Shown in pieces: positions 36,430 to 48,403 of a DNA stretch of 64,000 nt; the stretch's first letter is position 1; every line of letters begins with the position of its first letter. The DNA comes from Clarkia xantiana subsp. parviflora (Eukaryota; Streptophyta; Magnoliopsida; Myrtales; Onagraceae): contig JAPTYO010000059.1 in the NCBI GenBank assembly GCA_036873135.1, positions 13,385,066 through 13,449,065 on the forward strand. Reading direction: 5' to 3'. The notes beneath the pieces were generated by a model. That model saw only the letters and a program-made list of their open reading frames with translations. It had not been told where the DNA came from and made no database searches. The position numbers were made by a program, and so were the translations under genes.

Positions 36430-37157
36430 CACGTGTTAGCTAATGATTATTCGTAAAGTATAAATAGAATATTGTTATTCAATGTCATGTGAAACTATAA
36501 GTATTTCTATTGAAATTAATTTCACTGTTTTTTTTACTTGTTCTAGCATATATGCCCTAAAAATCTCGGTCACCTGAGAAGCTTGTCATGACAAGAAAGA
36601 GAAGCACAAAACAAAAGATAGGTTTAAGGTTGTGGCGAGCAAGCTCGAACTCGGTTTAGTACCATATGTATTTGACGAGTTCGATCTCAACTTGTCAGGT
36701 TTATAATTATTTTAGTTAAATAATAAGTTATGCACATTAGTTATAGCTTGGTTTGCTATCTAGTGCGTGAATATATATATAATATTATGTAAAGCTTGAA
36801 TTCGTCTCAAACTCGACTCATATACGTTATTTACAAATAAAGAAAATGTTCGAGAATCTCTTGAATTGAGTATAAATTTACTCGTACTCGACTCGGTACT
36901 AAAAAGTTTAAGATCAACTCGAAATTAAGTGAGTCGAACTTGAATATTAGCTGAAACAATCTTAAATAGTTCACGAGTAACTTAATTCGTTTACACCTTA
37001 TATCACTCGGTGTTCGAGGCCATCTAGCTCTAATTAAGAATGTCTTCGGCAACTTGGTATATTGCAATAGCCGATATTATCATTCTCTTATGAAAAAAAA
37101 ATGAGCTAGTAATGATAATATAAGTTTATCTCACTAATAAGTTTATCTCACTAGTTA
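36430..37157. other. Intergenic with a decayed TCGAG-rich repeat
   Basis: 36640-37000 contains CTCGAACTCG/GAGTTCGA words and ends near CGTTTACACC, so it is a third, degraded copy of the TCGAG-rich repeat. No gene. Confidence 0.45.
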
Positions 37158-37572
37158 TAGCATCCACAATGGTTTTACATAAATTGTATTCTTTAAAGTT
37201 GCCACATAGACATTTATGTTCACTTTAAGTAATACGTAAATTTAAGACACACGTAAAAAATATTTTTCTGCAATCGTATTACTTAAACATATTCCTTAAA
37301 TATATTTTATTATTAAATTTTCCGACAATCACCAATAAGATATTAGCATTAATTATAAAATGAATTAATTTATAATAAAAAATTGGTTACGTAATACATA
37401 GTGCATTATTTATATTTAAGGAATGCTTTATGTAAAAACATAAATTTACGTGTGGGTCCCATTTTTAAGAAATGCTATGTAAAACCACTGTAGATAGTTT
37501 TTATTGCTTTACTTAAATAAACATACATGACCCACGTTTACGTAATTTTTACGTAATACCACTGTGATGCTC
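37158..37572. mobile_element. Harbinger/Tourist-like MITE, copy 3
   Basis: Begins TAGCATCCACAATGGTTTTA and ends CCACTGTGATGCTC, flanked by TTA on each side (37155-37157, 37573-37575). Almost identical along its length to copies at 7.55 and 38.6 kb, suggesting fairly recent spread. Confidence 0.78.
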
Positions 37573-37759
37573 TTAATATTTGAATTTTTGGTACATTATT
37601 ATCATCAACTTAAAGAATACATTATCCCCATAAAGAGATTTTTTTTTTCCATGGGTGAGTCTCTTAAGATCTTGGCAAAAAAAACTCTTAAGATCAGAAT
37701 ACATATATAGTGATCAGAATACATATATAGTGAAGAAAATACAAAATACAAATTACAAC

Positions 37760-39043
37760 CAGTGGCGGATCCAGGAGGTTTATAATGTGGATACGTTTTG
37801 CTAAAAAAAATTGCGAAAAATTAACATATTCCTTAAAAAAAATTGTAAAAAAATGTTATAAAACAATGATAATTAGCACTTTTTCAATTATTTATTCAAA
37901 TTTGTCATTAAATACACTTTAAATAAATAATATGTACTAAGTAGTTTTTAAAGTATCACAACTAAAAATTATTTTCTTAGGTAAATATTACAATTGGGTC
38001 AAATCGGACTAGAACTAATTGTGGGTCAGTTGTGTCTCAATCGAGGTATGACTCTATTATAACACTCGTATAAGTTATTAGGTCTTGATTTTGATATTTA
38101 AAAAAATATTTAGTTATTTTTGTATTTAAAATGTATTTGACGGAAAATTTAGACGGTTGATTGAAATAAGTATCAATTACGATTGTTAAACATATTGTAC
38201 ATTTTAAAACATATTGGTACTAATAAAAACTATATTTTTCAAACATATTGTATGGTTATATACTTGTACGTATTAAATTAGAGTAATTACAATTTATAGT
38301 CTAGCAAAAGAGATTTTTTTAGCAAAAGAGAGATGAATAATAAAAAATTACAATCATATTCTTTAACTCAAAAGCCCCAAATTTAAAATTGATGAACTTT
38401 TTTTCTTAGTAGATAGAATGAGAGTGTTACAAAATAATAATGAGATCTTAACCTAAAATAATAATGCGGATCTTAGTGTCTTACACAAAATAATGAGGAT
38501 TTTACACCAAAATAATAGGGATCGGGTATACTTTTTTTACATGAATAAACTTAGTTTCTCAATAAAAATACTAAATAATGTGGTTACGTTTGTAAGAGCA
38601 TCCACAATGGTTTTACTAAATTGTATTCTTTAAAGTTGCCACGTAGACATTTATGTACACTTTAAGTAATACGTAAATTTAAGACATACGTAAAAAATAT
38701 TTTCTCTGCAATCGTATTACTTAAACATATTCCTTAAATATATTTTATTATTAAATTTTCCAACAACCACCAATAAGATATTAGCATTAATTATAAAATG
38801 AATTAATTTATAATAAAAAATTGGTTACGTAATACATAGTGCATTACTTAAATTTAAGGAATGCTTTATGTAAAAACATAAATTTACATGTGGGTCCCAT
38901 CTTTAAGGAATGCTATGTAAAACCACTGTAGATAGTTTTTGTTGCTTTACTTAAATAAACATGTAGGACACACATTTACGTATTCTTTACGTAATACCAC
39001 TGTGGATGCTCTAACCACATTATTGGTGAAGCATCCGCCACTG
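37760..39043. mobile_element. hAT-like element (CAGTGGCGGAT termini) with a nested MITE
   Basis: Starts CAGTGGCGGATCC and ends GCATCCGCCACTG, inverted with one difference. Flanks ATTACAAC (37752-37759) and AATACAAC (39044-39051) agree at 7 of 8 positions, an hAT-size duplication. The CAGTGGCGGA terminus is common among plant hAT derivatives. No transposase frame remains. A Harbinger-like MITE sits inside it at 38596-39011, so it is the older of the two. The right end is about 370 bp upstream of the xylulose kinase start. Confidence 0.72.
38596..39011. mobile_element. Harbinger/Tourist-like MITE, copy 4, nested
   Basis: GAGCATCCACAATGG at the left and CCACTGTGGATGCTC at the right, with TAA on both sides (38593-38595, 39012-39014). 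It interrupts the hAT-like element 37760-39043. Confidence 0.82.
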
Positions 39044-39416
39044 AATACAACCCGCTTTAATTGGTAAAATAAACAAACAAATACAAGTAGCTGAAAATTG
39101 ATATCCCGTTATTATCTCAGATTTCTTGTTGTCCTTGTTTCTCGAATCCCGATCGATGAAGATGGAAATTGATTTTTTTTTTTTTTTTTTCCCAAAGATA
39201 GAAATGGATTCGTAATGAATGCGTAATGTGTCTTATCCAGAGATCTTACCCATAAACTAGTCATTACTTGTATCTGTAACCCAAATTCCTCATCTCCCCC
39301 AATTAAAAAGCTTCAAAATTTGATACGTATATAAACAATTCAAACTCTTCTGCTCAATTTCAAGAAAATCCATATCGATCGAACGAAAAACCTTGATTTT
39401 CCCGTCCTGCATGCAG

Positions 39417-42400
39417 ATGGAAAACATCGATCTCCCTCGCGACGCTCTTTTCCTTGGATTCGACAGCTCGACTCAGTAAGTCACTCTTCAAAATCCCTAA
39501 TTTTACGTTGATTGGATTCCTGGGCTTCCCAAATTTCATCGGATCACTAATTACACAAATTGGGTTCATGATCGTTCACGATATCTGAAATTCTGCACAA
39601 TTCTCCAGGTCTTTGAAAGCGACAGTGCTAGACGCTAATCTAAACATAGTCGCCACAGAGCTAGTTCACTTCGACTCCGAATTACCCAATTACAAAACCA
39701 AAGATGGGGTTTACCGAGATCCTTCGATTAATGGGAGAATCGTATCACCAACGTTAATGTGGGTGGATGCTCTGGATCTCATGCTCCAAAAGCTCTCCAA
39801 TTCAAAATTTGATTTCGAGAAAGTTGCTGCTGTATCAGGCAGCGGTCAGCAACATGGTAGTGTTTATTGGAAGAAAGGGAGTTCTGGAATCTTATCTTCC
39901 ATGGATCCCAGTAAGCTACTTGTTGATCAATTTGGTGGTGCCTTCTCTATTGAGGAGTCCCCTATTTGGATGGACAGCAGCACAACAGTGGAGTGTAGGG
40001 AGATGGAGGAAGATGTTGGAGGGGCCATTCAGATGGCTCAAATAACCGGTTCCCGCTCGTATGAACGGTTTACCGGAGCCCAGATTAAGAAAATATTTAA
40101 GACAAAACCTGATGTTTATCAAAATACTGAGAGGATATCTCTTGTGAGCTCTTTCATGGCATCTCTTCTTATTGGGGGTTATGCTAGTATCGATGAAACT
40201 GATGCTGCAGGGATGAATTTGATGGATATTAAGCAAAGAGCCTGGTCTAGCTTAGTTTTGCAGGTCTTTGTTTCTCTATAATCTAACTTTCTATGCTATG
40301 TGTTTCGATAACAATGTGAACATTTTTTCGTTATTATATATTTTCACAGGCTACAGCCCCGGCTTTGGAAGATAAGCTCGGAAAATTGGCACCTGCATAT
40401 GCGGTTGCTGGTCTTATATCTCCCTACTTTGTGCAAAGGTTGTAGCTTTGATCTTTGCTCTCTGTATTTTCTATTTCGCGTAACGGAATGAGATGAAATG
40501 AGATTTTTCTGGTAATATGAAATCTGGGATTAGTCATGAGGTTTCGTTATACATAAAAAAATTAAATATTTGTTGTCCCGTGCTACCGGATTTTGTATCA
40601 AGAGATTTTTTTTTTTTTTTTTTTATTTGTTTTCACTTTCAGGTACAAGTTCAACAAGAATTGTTTGGTGGTTCAATGGTCAGGAGACAACCCCAACAGC
40701 TTAGCTGGTAATTGGAGTTTTTGTTGTTCAATTGAATAACCTTATGGCTTATAGATTGATTTACTTCCATACTAAAGACAAAAATGCTTCTGATAATTAA
40801 AATCTCATCTTCATTTGCAACCTTTTATGTATCCACCACAGAAATTTCGACTATATGCCCCATTTTGTGATGGTATTGAGTTTGTTTAATTTCATATCTG
40901 CAGGTTTAACATTAAACAAGCCCGGGGATTTGGCGATCAGCTTAGGCACTAGTGACACTGTAAGTTAAACTGTTGTACTCTAATTCTACTTGTCATGCAT
41001 GGCCAAATTCCAAATCAGTTTTTACTATACTCATGGATATACTTCAAAGCATGGATCCTATAATGTTTGTTAGAGTGTAGTGTTTACTTGATGTTTTGAT
41101 CCACCTTGTGTGCGAATTTTCAAAGTTCCGAGTTTTTTTATGCATTTTATTCGTCCGGCCTTCTCTAACTGCTCAAACATTCTGGAAGTAAAGCTGCAAC
41201 ATTTGTGGTTTTACAGTATTTCTTTGGGGTCGAATCCTAAAACCAAGCACGAAGTCTCTAAAAGACGAGGTGGAGCAATCTGCGCTCCTCAATTTTTGGC
41301 TTTGTGCAATTTTAAACATAAATAATTTGCTTATGTTCAATTTAGTAATTCGAAGTCTTATACTTTAATTCTTTGATCACTTGTCCCCTACTTTAATTCT
41401 TCCTCACCTATTAGTTAAAATCATGGCTTCATCAATCATCCCTACCTAACAAGGGCTAAATATCAAAATTTACCATTTTTCATTGGATTACATTCTTGTA
41501 CACATGTCTCCAACAATGTTGCATTTCGTTATAAAATCTACTAAATAAGGTGATAAGATATCGTCCATATATTTATGCAGGTTTTTGGAATAAGTTCGGA
41601 CCCAAAACCTAGCCTAGAAGGGCATGTTTTCCCCAACCCGGTAGACAAAGAAGGCTACATGGTAATGTTGGTGTACAAGAATGGATCCCTAACCCGTGAA
41701 GGTAAAAACTACTATACACCCTTACCATATCGTACATTGTTTCATTCATATAAATACGAAACACTAAAATCTTTGGTCTTAACAATTGAAGATGTTCGTA
41801 ATCGTTGTGCTGACAAGTCTTGGGATGTTTTCAACAAATATTTGCTCGAAACACCGCCCCTAAACGGTACAAAAACATTACTACCTCATTGTCTTTATGC
41901 TTCATAGTACATTAAATTATGCCTCTAAGTCATATGCTTCGGTCTCTAAAATAGGCGGGAAAATCGGGTTCTTTTACAAAGACCACGAAATTCTTCCTCC
42001 CCTTCCCGGTAAGCCTCTCAATCTTCTTTCTATCATATAAATGATTTCTCTTAGGGTTCAGGGTTTAAACCTGACCTCTATTTAAGGGATGAAACGCTGA
42101 ACAACTACACTATATTACTATTTGTCTGTGCAGTTGGTTTCCATCGATATGTTATTCAGAATTTAACGAGCGACAGTCCAAATGGCCTTAAAGAACACGA
42201 AGAATCAAAAGAGTTTGATCCTCCCTCAGAGGTTCGAGCATTGATCGAGGGTCAGTTCCTATCAATGCGAGCTCATACCGAACGATTCGGAATGCCATCT
42301 CCTCCAAACCGAATTATAGCCACCGGTGGAGCCTCGACCAATTCTTCCATCCTCGGCTCTATAGCTTCCATTTTCGGCTGCGATATCTACACTGTCCAGA

Positions 42401-42789
42401 GACCCGGTAAGTATATATATAAACAACATAGATTGTATCTTCATGTGATGAACATTTCAATAAAAAGTGTTTTTTTAGTAAAAAAAAGTATTTTTTGTAA
42501 AAAAAAAAAATGTGTTTTTTCTAAGTAAAAAAGTGTTTTTTTAATAAAAATGGCAGATTCGGCTTCGCTTGGAGCGGCGCTGAGAGCTGCGCATGGATGG
42601 ATCTGCAATAAGAAGGGAAGTTTCGTGGCGATATCGGAAATGTACATGCACAGGTTGGAGAAGACGTCTCTTGGGTGTAAGCTCGCCGTGGCTGCCGGAG
42701 AGGCTGAGCTAGTTTCTAAGTACACTGTGTTGATGAAGAAGCGCATGGAGATCGAGAATCGCCTTGTCGAAAAGCTCGGTCGTTGCTAG
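39417..42789 (+). CDS. XK2: Xylulose kinase, cytosolic type (XK2)
   Basis: FGGY-family kinase that converts D-xylulose and ATP to xylulose 5-phosphate, linking free pentose to the pentose phosphate pathway. Ten exons fit: 39417-39475, 39609-40263, 40350-40438, 40643-40707, 40904-40959, 41581-41701, 41792-41866, 41955-42008, 42134-42406 and 42557-42789, all GT-AG, giving 559 residues, the usual length. FLGFDSSTQSLKA at the N-terminus binds phosphate, SGSGQQHG and PIWMDSST are substrate-side motifs, LGTSDT and ATGGAS lie in the second ATPase-fold half. There is no plastid transit peptide, which favours the cytosolic XK2 over XK1. A second in-frame ATG lies two codons upstream (39411), so the start could be either. 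No frameshift or lost motif was seen. Confidence 0.94.
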
Positions 42790-43050
42790 ATAATAGTTGA
42801 ATGATTCCTGCATTTGAAGGATGAAACGAATCTGAGTTACTTATTCTTAATGATAATAATTCGTTAATAGTTAGAAATAATGGACACTGTTAAAGGTCTA
42901 AACGAGTCGAATCGAGTATTATGCTGCTCAATTGAGCTTGTATTTTCAAAGTTGAAGTACTATGATGTTTACTCGTCTTTAGAAAAGAGAGTGCACTGCA
43001 TTTATAAGAATTTTTTTACCTAAATAGGTATCTACTAAGTTGGAAATACC
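42790..43050. other. 3' flank of XK2
   Basis: Likely 3' untranslated region, then a short TCGA-containing stretch (AACGAGTCGAATCGAG near 42901) that may be a small repeat fragment. Confidence 0.35.
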
Positions 43051-43052
43051 GA

Positions 43053-43337
43053 AATGTAAAACATTTCGGGTCAATTACATAAATGGGGTCGGATCTCTCT
43101 CAAAGAGCCCCGAACACTGTGTTCCGCTCTTTGAGAAAGCGGAGCTGCAGGTCCTGCTCCACAGCAGGGAATATTGCTCCCTGCTGCTACGTCGCCCCGC
43201 TCTTTGAAAGAGCGAAGCGACGTGTTGTCTTGTCGCTCTGCTCTTTTATAGAGCGGAGCGACAAGACAACACAGCTGAGGGAATCGATTCACTTAGCTGG
43301 TCGTCGGGCAAGGCTTGCTATATAGCAAGCCTTGCCC
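43053..43337. repeat. Chain of consecutive GC-rich hairpins
   Basis: At least seven inverted repeats follow one another with little spacing. CCGAAATGT-AAA-ACATTTCGG comes first. TCTCAAAGAGC pairs with GCTCTTTGAGA around an inner GAACAC/GTGTTC. GCAGG/CCTGC is next, then CAGCAGGGA/TCCCTGCTG, then CGTCGC/GCGACG enclosing CGCTCTT/AAGAGCG. 43222-43272 is a 51-nt hairpin with a 17-bp perfect outer arm starting GTGTTGTCTTG. The last, 43306-43337, is a perfect 32-bp palindrome starting GGGCAAGGC. GC content is far above the flanks. The CGCTCTTT / AAAGAGCG word recurs between hairpins. No protein is likely, and no known element type was recognised. Confidence 0.8.
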
Positions 43338-44780
43338 CATTCATTTTTTAGGGTTTAGGTTGTGGGTTTGATACAACAATATATTTAGAAATGCATTTGG
43401 AGACCTCATTTTGATTCGGATTCAGAGTTGACATTCCACTCCCAGCTGTATTTGGAGCATTTCAGAAGTCTTATTGGCCTCTGCATTTACGGTATTTTCA
43501 TAATTATATGCTGCTTATATGTACATATTTTAAAATGCAAGAAACTATTTGAAAAAAAAAACACTATATTTATGATCTTTGTAAAAAAAAAAAAAAACAA
43601 TATATTTATGAGGTAAATATATACAAAAAATAAATAAATAGCATATTCCTATGAACCAACAAATATTTCAAACGGTTAATTAGGAGATAACTTGGCTTTT
43701 AATATAGTAGGTATCATAGAAAATATGTAAATAATATATTTACGTATCAAAACTCCGTACACATGAATTTATTTGTTGTACCTATATAGGAGGATAAAAT
43801 CTTTGAAATCATAATGTCCCGGAAAAAGTAACCAACCAAACACTAATCTCATTTAAGTGGATGAGTGAATCCATATGTTTATGCATGATAATTTATTATT
43901 ATTATTATTATTATTTTATGTCTAAAATAAAAATAAAAATTAACGTAAATTGTTCCTTATAGATCTAACTATTGTGCGTTTTAGTGTTAGGGGTTTGAGT
44001 CATCAAAAACATTGTTGTAGATGCTCGGGTCGTAAGGAGCGGAGTTGAAAATTTCAAAATGACACTAAAATTGGTAAGAGTTTAAAATCTTTTATTTTTA
44101 CTATGTATTAATAATTTGGAGAGCATATATACATTTAGGTAACAAAAAAAAAATTTGATGTTTGATCCTTGGTAAAAATGCAACAAAGAATATTGTCAAG
44201 ATATTCACACATCTAATATTTTTTATTTATTTATTTGTAATTTGTAGTATTTATAGCATTATAATTATAAAAATTGTGTACCACATCTAATATTTTTAAT
44301 TTATTTGTAATTTATAATATTTTCGATATGGGTGAAAAAATTGTGAATATTTCTCTTAGGAATCACCGGTGTTAATTTTTTTGGATAAACAACAGTAAAT
44401 TAGTTTGTTTCACGTCATATTAGTTTTATGATAAAAAAAAAAAATTGAGTAACTGTAAATATAAATATTTTTCTATTCTATTTTAGTTTCTACATAAAAA
44501 TAACCAAAATATCAAAAGGGTATGTTTAAATGATAAACATATATAGTTTGATTAATAAGGTCGCCACGTATACAAATATGATATGTATAATATTAAAATT
44601 ATTACTAAAAACCGCAAATTTATAATATAATATAAGATAACATATAAATATAAATATAAATACAAAATAAATTAAATTAAATAAACATTACGTTACTTAC
44701 ATATATAAATTTTTCAGTTATAAAATTTATGAAAAATCTTTAAAAAAAATCTAAAATCCAATTTCAACGATGCTGGACTT
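43338..44780. other. AT-rich region upstream of a Helitron-like end
   Basis: No gene seen. Contains ATT microsatellite DNA (about 43892-43916) and a partial direct repeat around 44210 and 44283 (CACATCTAATATTTTT...). It may be the body of a non-autonomous Helitron whose 5' end was not identified. Confidence 0.35.
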
Positions 44781-44811
44781 AATTTTTGTAGTTAGATTTT
44801 TCTTACCCGCG

Positions 44812-44833
44812 TGGTGCGCGGGCTTAACATCTA
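44812..44833 (+). mobile_element. Helitron-like 3' terminus
   Basis: CCCGCG-TGGTG-CGCGGG forms a perfect 6-bp stem, followed by CTTAACATCTAG and then T. A GC-rich hairpin about 10 nt before a terminal CTAG, with T as the next base, is the standard 3' end of plant Helitrons, which insert between A and T. The 5' TC end was not located with confidence (43971 is one possibility). Confidence 0.6.
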
Positions 44834-45096
44834 GTAGTATAATAGTTCGTCTGTTGATATTAACTATTGTGATAATAATTTATTATTTATCCATTGTGTA
44901 ATAATCATATATTTATTGGATGGAAAATTGTATTATATATAACACATTGCAAAAAAAAAAAATTATAGTTAAAAATATAGTAGCATATTAGTGATTCGCT
45001 AGATAAACGTAGGCATTTTGGTCAGTCATCATTTCCTTAATTTAGTTATTTTAGATTGTGTATGTGTTAATTATCTCTTAACTATTTATTAGAAAA

Positions 45097-47280
45097 ATGG
45101 TGAAAATATATTTTGAAGCGACGTATCAAAATGGTGAGATGTATGTCATACAAGTTCATCAGAGCATTACATTAGGCGAAGTGAAAATGGAGGCCATGTG
45201 CATTTCGCGATGTGGTGTTGCACGAGTGAAATTGATGTGGAGGTTGAATAGCGAAGATTATGCAGTTTCCGATGAATATATTTGGCGGAGGATTATGGAA
45301 ATATGTGTTGAAAATGTCTTTCTCACGGTCATCCCAATGTGGGATGATGGTACCAGTTATGGAGTCCAAGGTGATTATGAAGTAGACGAATCAGAGCTAG
45401 ATGAACTGAATGACCTGACAAGCCATATGTCGAGTTTAAGGTTACGTGGGGGAAATCCTGATGGCGGAGACGGAGAATGCAGCAACACCGAGGCGTACAG
45501 TGAAGCAGGTAACACCGACCTAGTAGAAGTGCAAATAACTGAAGTTGAGCCAGAGGAGGTCGACACCGAGGAAGAGCTTATCGAGGAAGTCAACGAGGCC
45601 CATGAAGAAGCCAACGAGTCAAACGAAGAGTATTACTAGTACCCGCCTGAATTTACCTCAGTTGATTGGGAAAAGGGGTTTGAGAGCAATGACTGGGATC
45701 GGCATGCTTCCTCATCCTCTCATGCGGGATTAGCAAATGGGGATAACTATGCAGATAAGAATGTTGTTAAAGTGGTCGTCAAAGAATGGCACATAAATAA
45801 TGCACGACAGTGTTGTACCCCTGAATCCAACAAAAAGTCAGTTGTCTTTGAATGCATAGACAACTCATGTTCTTAGTACCTTCGCGCATCAGTGGGGCAA
45901 TTTGGATCATGGTACATCACGGTGTTAGGTCCTCCAGACTCATGTGTGAATGCTGAGCCGATCAAGCGGCATCGAAAAATTGATTGCGCGTTAATTGCCA
46001 ATCATATATATCCTTACGTTAGGGAAAATGCCGACGTTTCGATCAGCTTCTTACAACAAATTATGTTTGACAAATACACAGAGAGACCAACGTACCGCAA
46101 GGTGTGGTACACCAAATTCAACGTCATTGAGCGGATCTATGGAACTCACGAGAGTGCCTTTAATAGACTTCCACAATTGTTGACAGCTATAGCGCATTAC
46201 AATCCAGGCACAGTGTTCGACTTCGACTGGCATACCCAAACTGGGCAGGTGGCGACCTTCAGTAAATTTTTTTGGGCATACGCACCTTCAATAATCGGGT
46301 TTCCACATTGTCGGCCATTGATCAGCATTGACGACACATATCTATATGGAAAGTACAGAGGAAAACTTCTTGTAGCTGTGGCGTATGATGCGAACAGTCA
46401 AATTTTTCCACTGGCGTTCACATTGTGTGACAATGAGAGCACAGAAACATGGACATGGTTTTTAAGGCGTCTGCGCGATCACGTGACGAAGGATGCACGA
46501 CCAGTTTGCATTATATCAGATCGTCATAGGGGTATAATACGCGATATGGATGATATCTTTCCCCAACCCCATGGATTCCACATGCATTGTGCTCGTCATG
46601 TTGCTAGCAACTTCAACACCCACTTCAAAAATAAGAAGTTGAAGGAGGTTTTTCAAGAGATGCTTTGGACTTCAAACAAGCATAAGTGTGTTACTGAACG
46701 TGATAAGTGGCTACAAGCGGATGGAAACAAATACAAGGATTTCATTGAAAGAATGGGAGACATCAGCACGTGGTCGCTGTCTCATGATGGAGGTCTTCGG
46801 TTCGGTAATATGACAACGAATCATTCTGAGGTTTTCAACAAAGTGCTGAAGGGCGCAAGGTCATTGCCGGTTACCGCGCTGGTTGAAGTAACATTCATGA
46901 GAATGAATAAATATTGGATTGATCGTACGGTAGAAGCCACTCATGAGTTAACCGAAGGCCACTCATTTCCAGAGAAAATTAGGACTAAGTTAAGTAAAGC
47001 TATCGAAGAATCGAGGTTCTTTACTGCTATACGGTTTGGTCACGGCGTAGTTTTTCGCGTTTCGACTCGTGACGGTCAACCATATGTTGTAAGCCTTGAT
47101 GAGAAGGAGTGTGAATGCGGCAAGTGGAGGTTGTTCGGAAGCCCATGCAAACACGCTATATGTGCAATTAAACGGGTTCATGCAAGCGTCTTGTCATACG
47201 TTGACAGTCAATTCAAGATAGAAAACATTATTAAGGCGTATGAACATGCATTTCAACATTTACGTCAAGAGCATAATTGA
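45097..47280 (+). pseudogene. Mutator-like (MuDR-family) transposase, interrupted by two stops
   Basis: One frame spans 45097-47280 but is broken by TAG at 45637-45639 and at 45874-45876. The N-terminal piece (180 residues) has a short N-terminal domain resembling the PB1-like segment of plant MuDR proteins, then a very acidic Glu-rich tail. The middle piece includes VVFEC...NSCS, matching the Cys-containing MuDR DNA-binding module. The last 462 residues hold the DDE transposase region (ISIDDTYLYGKYRGK, IISDRHRGI, HCARHV) and a SWIM zinc finger CECGKWRLFGSPCKHA near the end. Each stop is one base change from a TGG codon that would fit the family; that is an inference. A right-end terminus follows at 47541, so this is the coding copy of a Mutator-like element, inactive unless the stops are bypassed. 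Confidence 0.88.
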
Positions 47281-47541
47281 ACCATTGGGTGGGTCAATTA
47301 AACCATTGGGTCCAATTGAGTTCTTTTAGGGCTAAATTGTAAAAATTAAAAGTTAGGTGTATAATTTTGAGGACTAAATTGAACAAAAAAAAAGTATTTA
47401 ACGGTCAAACTTAACATTTGACTAACGGATGCACCAAAAACCTACAAAATGCAAACGTTTGACACCAAAAACCTACAAAATAAATATGACACCAAAAACC
47501 TACATTGGTCAAACATATAGCACCAAAAGACCCTTTAACCC
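47281..47541. mobile_element. Right terminal region of the Mutator-like element
   Basis: Directly after the transposase stop, the sequence runs through GGACTAAATTGAAC, ACTAACGGATGCACC, and ends GACCCTTTAACCC at 47541. This is the same order of motifs as the right arm of the MITE at 20555-21163 (GGGACTAAATTGAAC...CGGATGTACC...CCTTTAACCC). The matching left end was not found upstream of 45097; the Helitron-like end at 44.8 kb lies where it would be expected. Confidence 0.65.
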
Positions 47542-48395
47542 ATAATAATATCTAGTCATTTATCAACTTTTTGTACGAGATTCTACTTAGACAAAAATTT
47601 ATTAATTAATATAATTGGTCTGTGACTATGGGACGAACTTCGGCGAGTCGGACTGTGCGCCTGCGACTATGGGTCAACCATAGTTGACTTTATGCCGGAC
47701 TTCAGCGACTTTGAAAACAATAATTAGAAAATGTATATAAATTTAAGGAAATTTATTCCTTTTATTACTGTATCGTAATATACATTTCATCCAAACATTA
47801 TATTATGATATTTTAATACAAGTTCCATCCAAATATTGTATTAACCAAGTTTATATTGAAATATCTAATTGAAGATTAGTGTATTACATCGAAATAAACA
47901 TATCCTTATATTGTAGCGTTTAGTTTCCCTAATGAATCCGACAAACTTTATAATAATAATATTATTATATTAGTAGAATTTTTAATATAATTAGTTAATT
48001 AATAAAAAATATATATAATTATTTAAAGATATATTAATTTAAAACTTAATTTACATACAAAACGCAAGTTAACACATCATAAATTCGTACAAACGTTATA
48101 ATCCGCTTATAAGCTAGCTTATCAATAACTAGTATTTGTTATTGATAAATGATAATGATATCATCCTTTATTTAAAACGAAGAGGATAAATCTAACATTA
48201 TTTCCGTGTTAACATTGGCTTTTGTAGGCGTATGTAACAACGAAAAATGTGATAGTATGTTGCTTATATAGTCTTAATTAATCTTTTACGTGAAAGTTTT
48301 GTCTCATAAGATTACAAAATATTATTAAATATAAATAAAACGGTATAATTTAGCAGAAAGAAGAAAAAGACAATGGAAGAAGTGGCAAACGTATA
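47542..48395. other. Intergenic, no gene seen
   Basis: AT-rich spacer without recognised features. Confidence 0.4.
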
Positions 48396-48403
48396 AGAAC
48401 GAC

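Noticed and set aside
43083..43325. 80-codon plus-strand and 73-codon minus-strand frames over the hairpin chain
   Set aside because: Frames on both strands follow from palindromic GC-rich sequence; neither resembles a protein.
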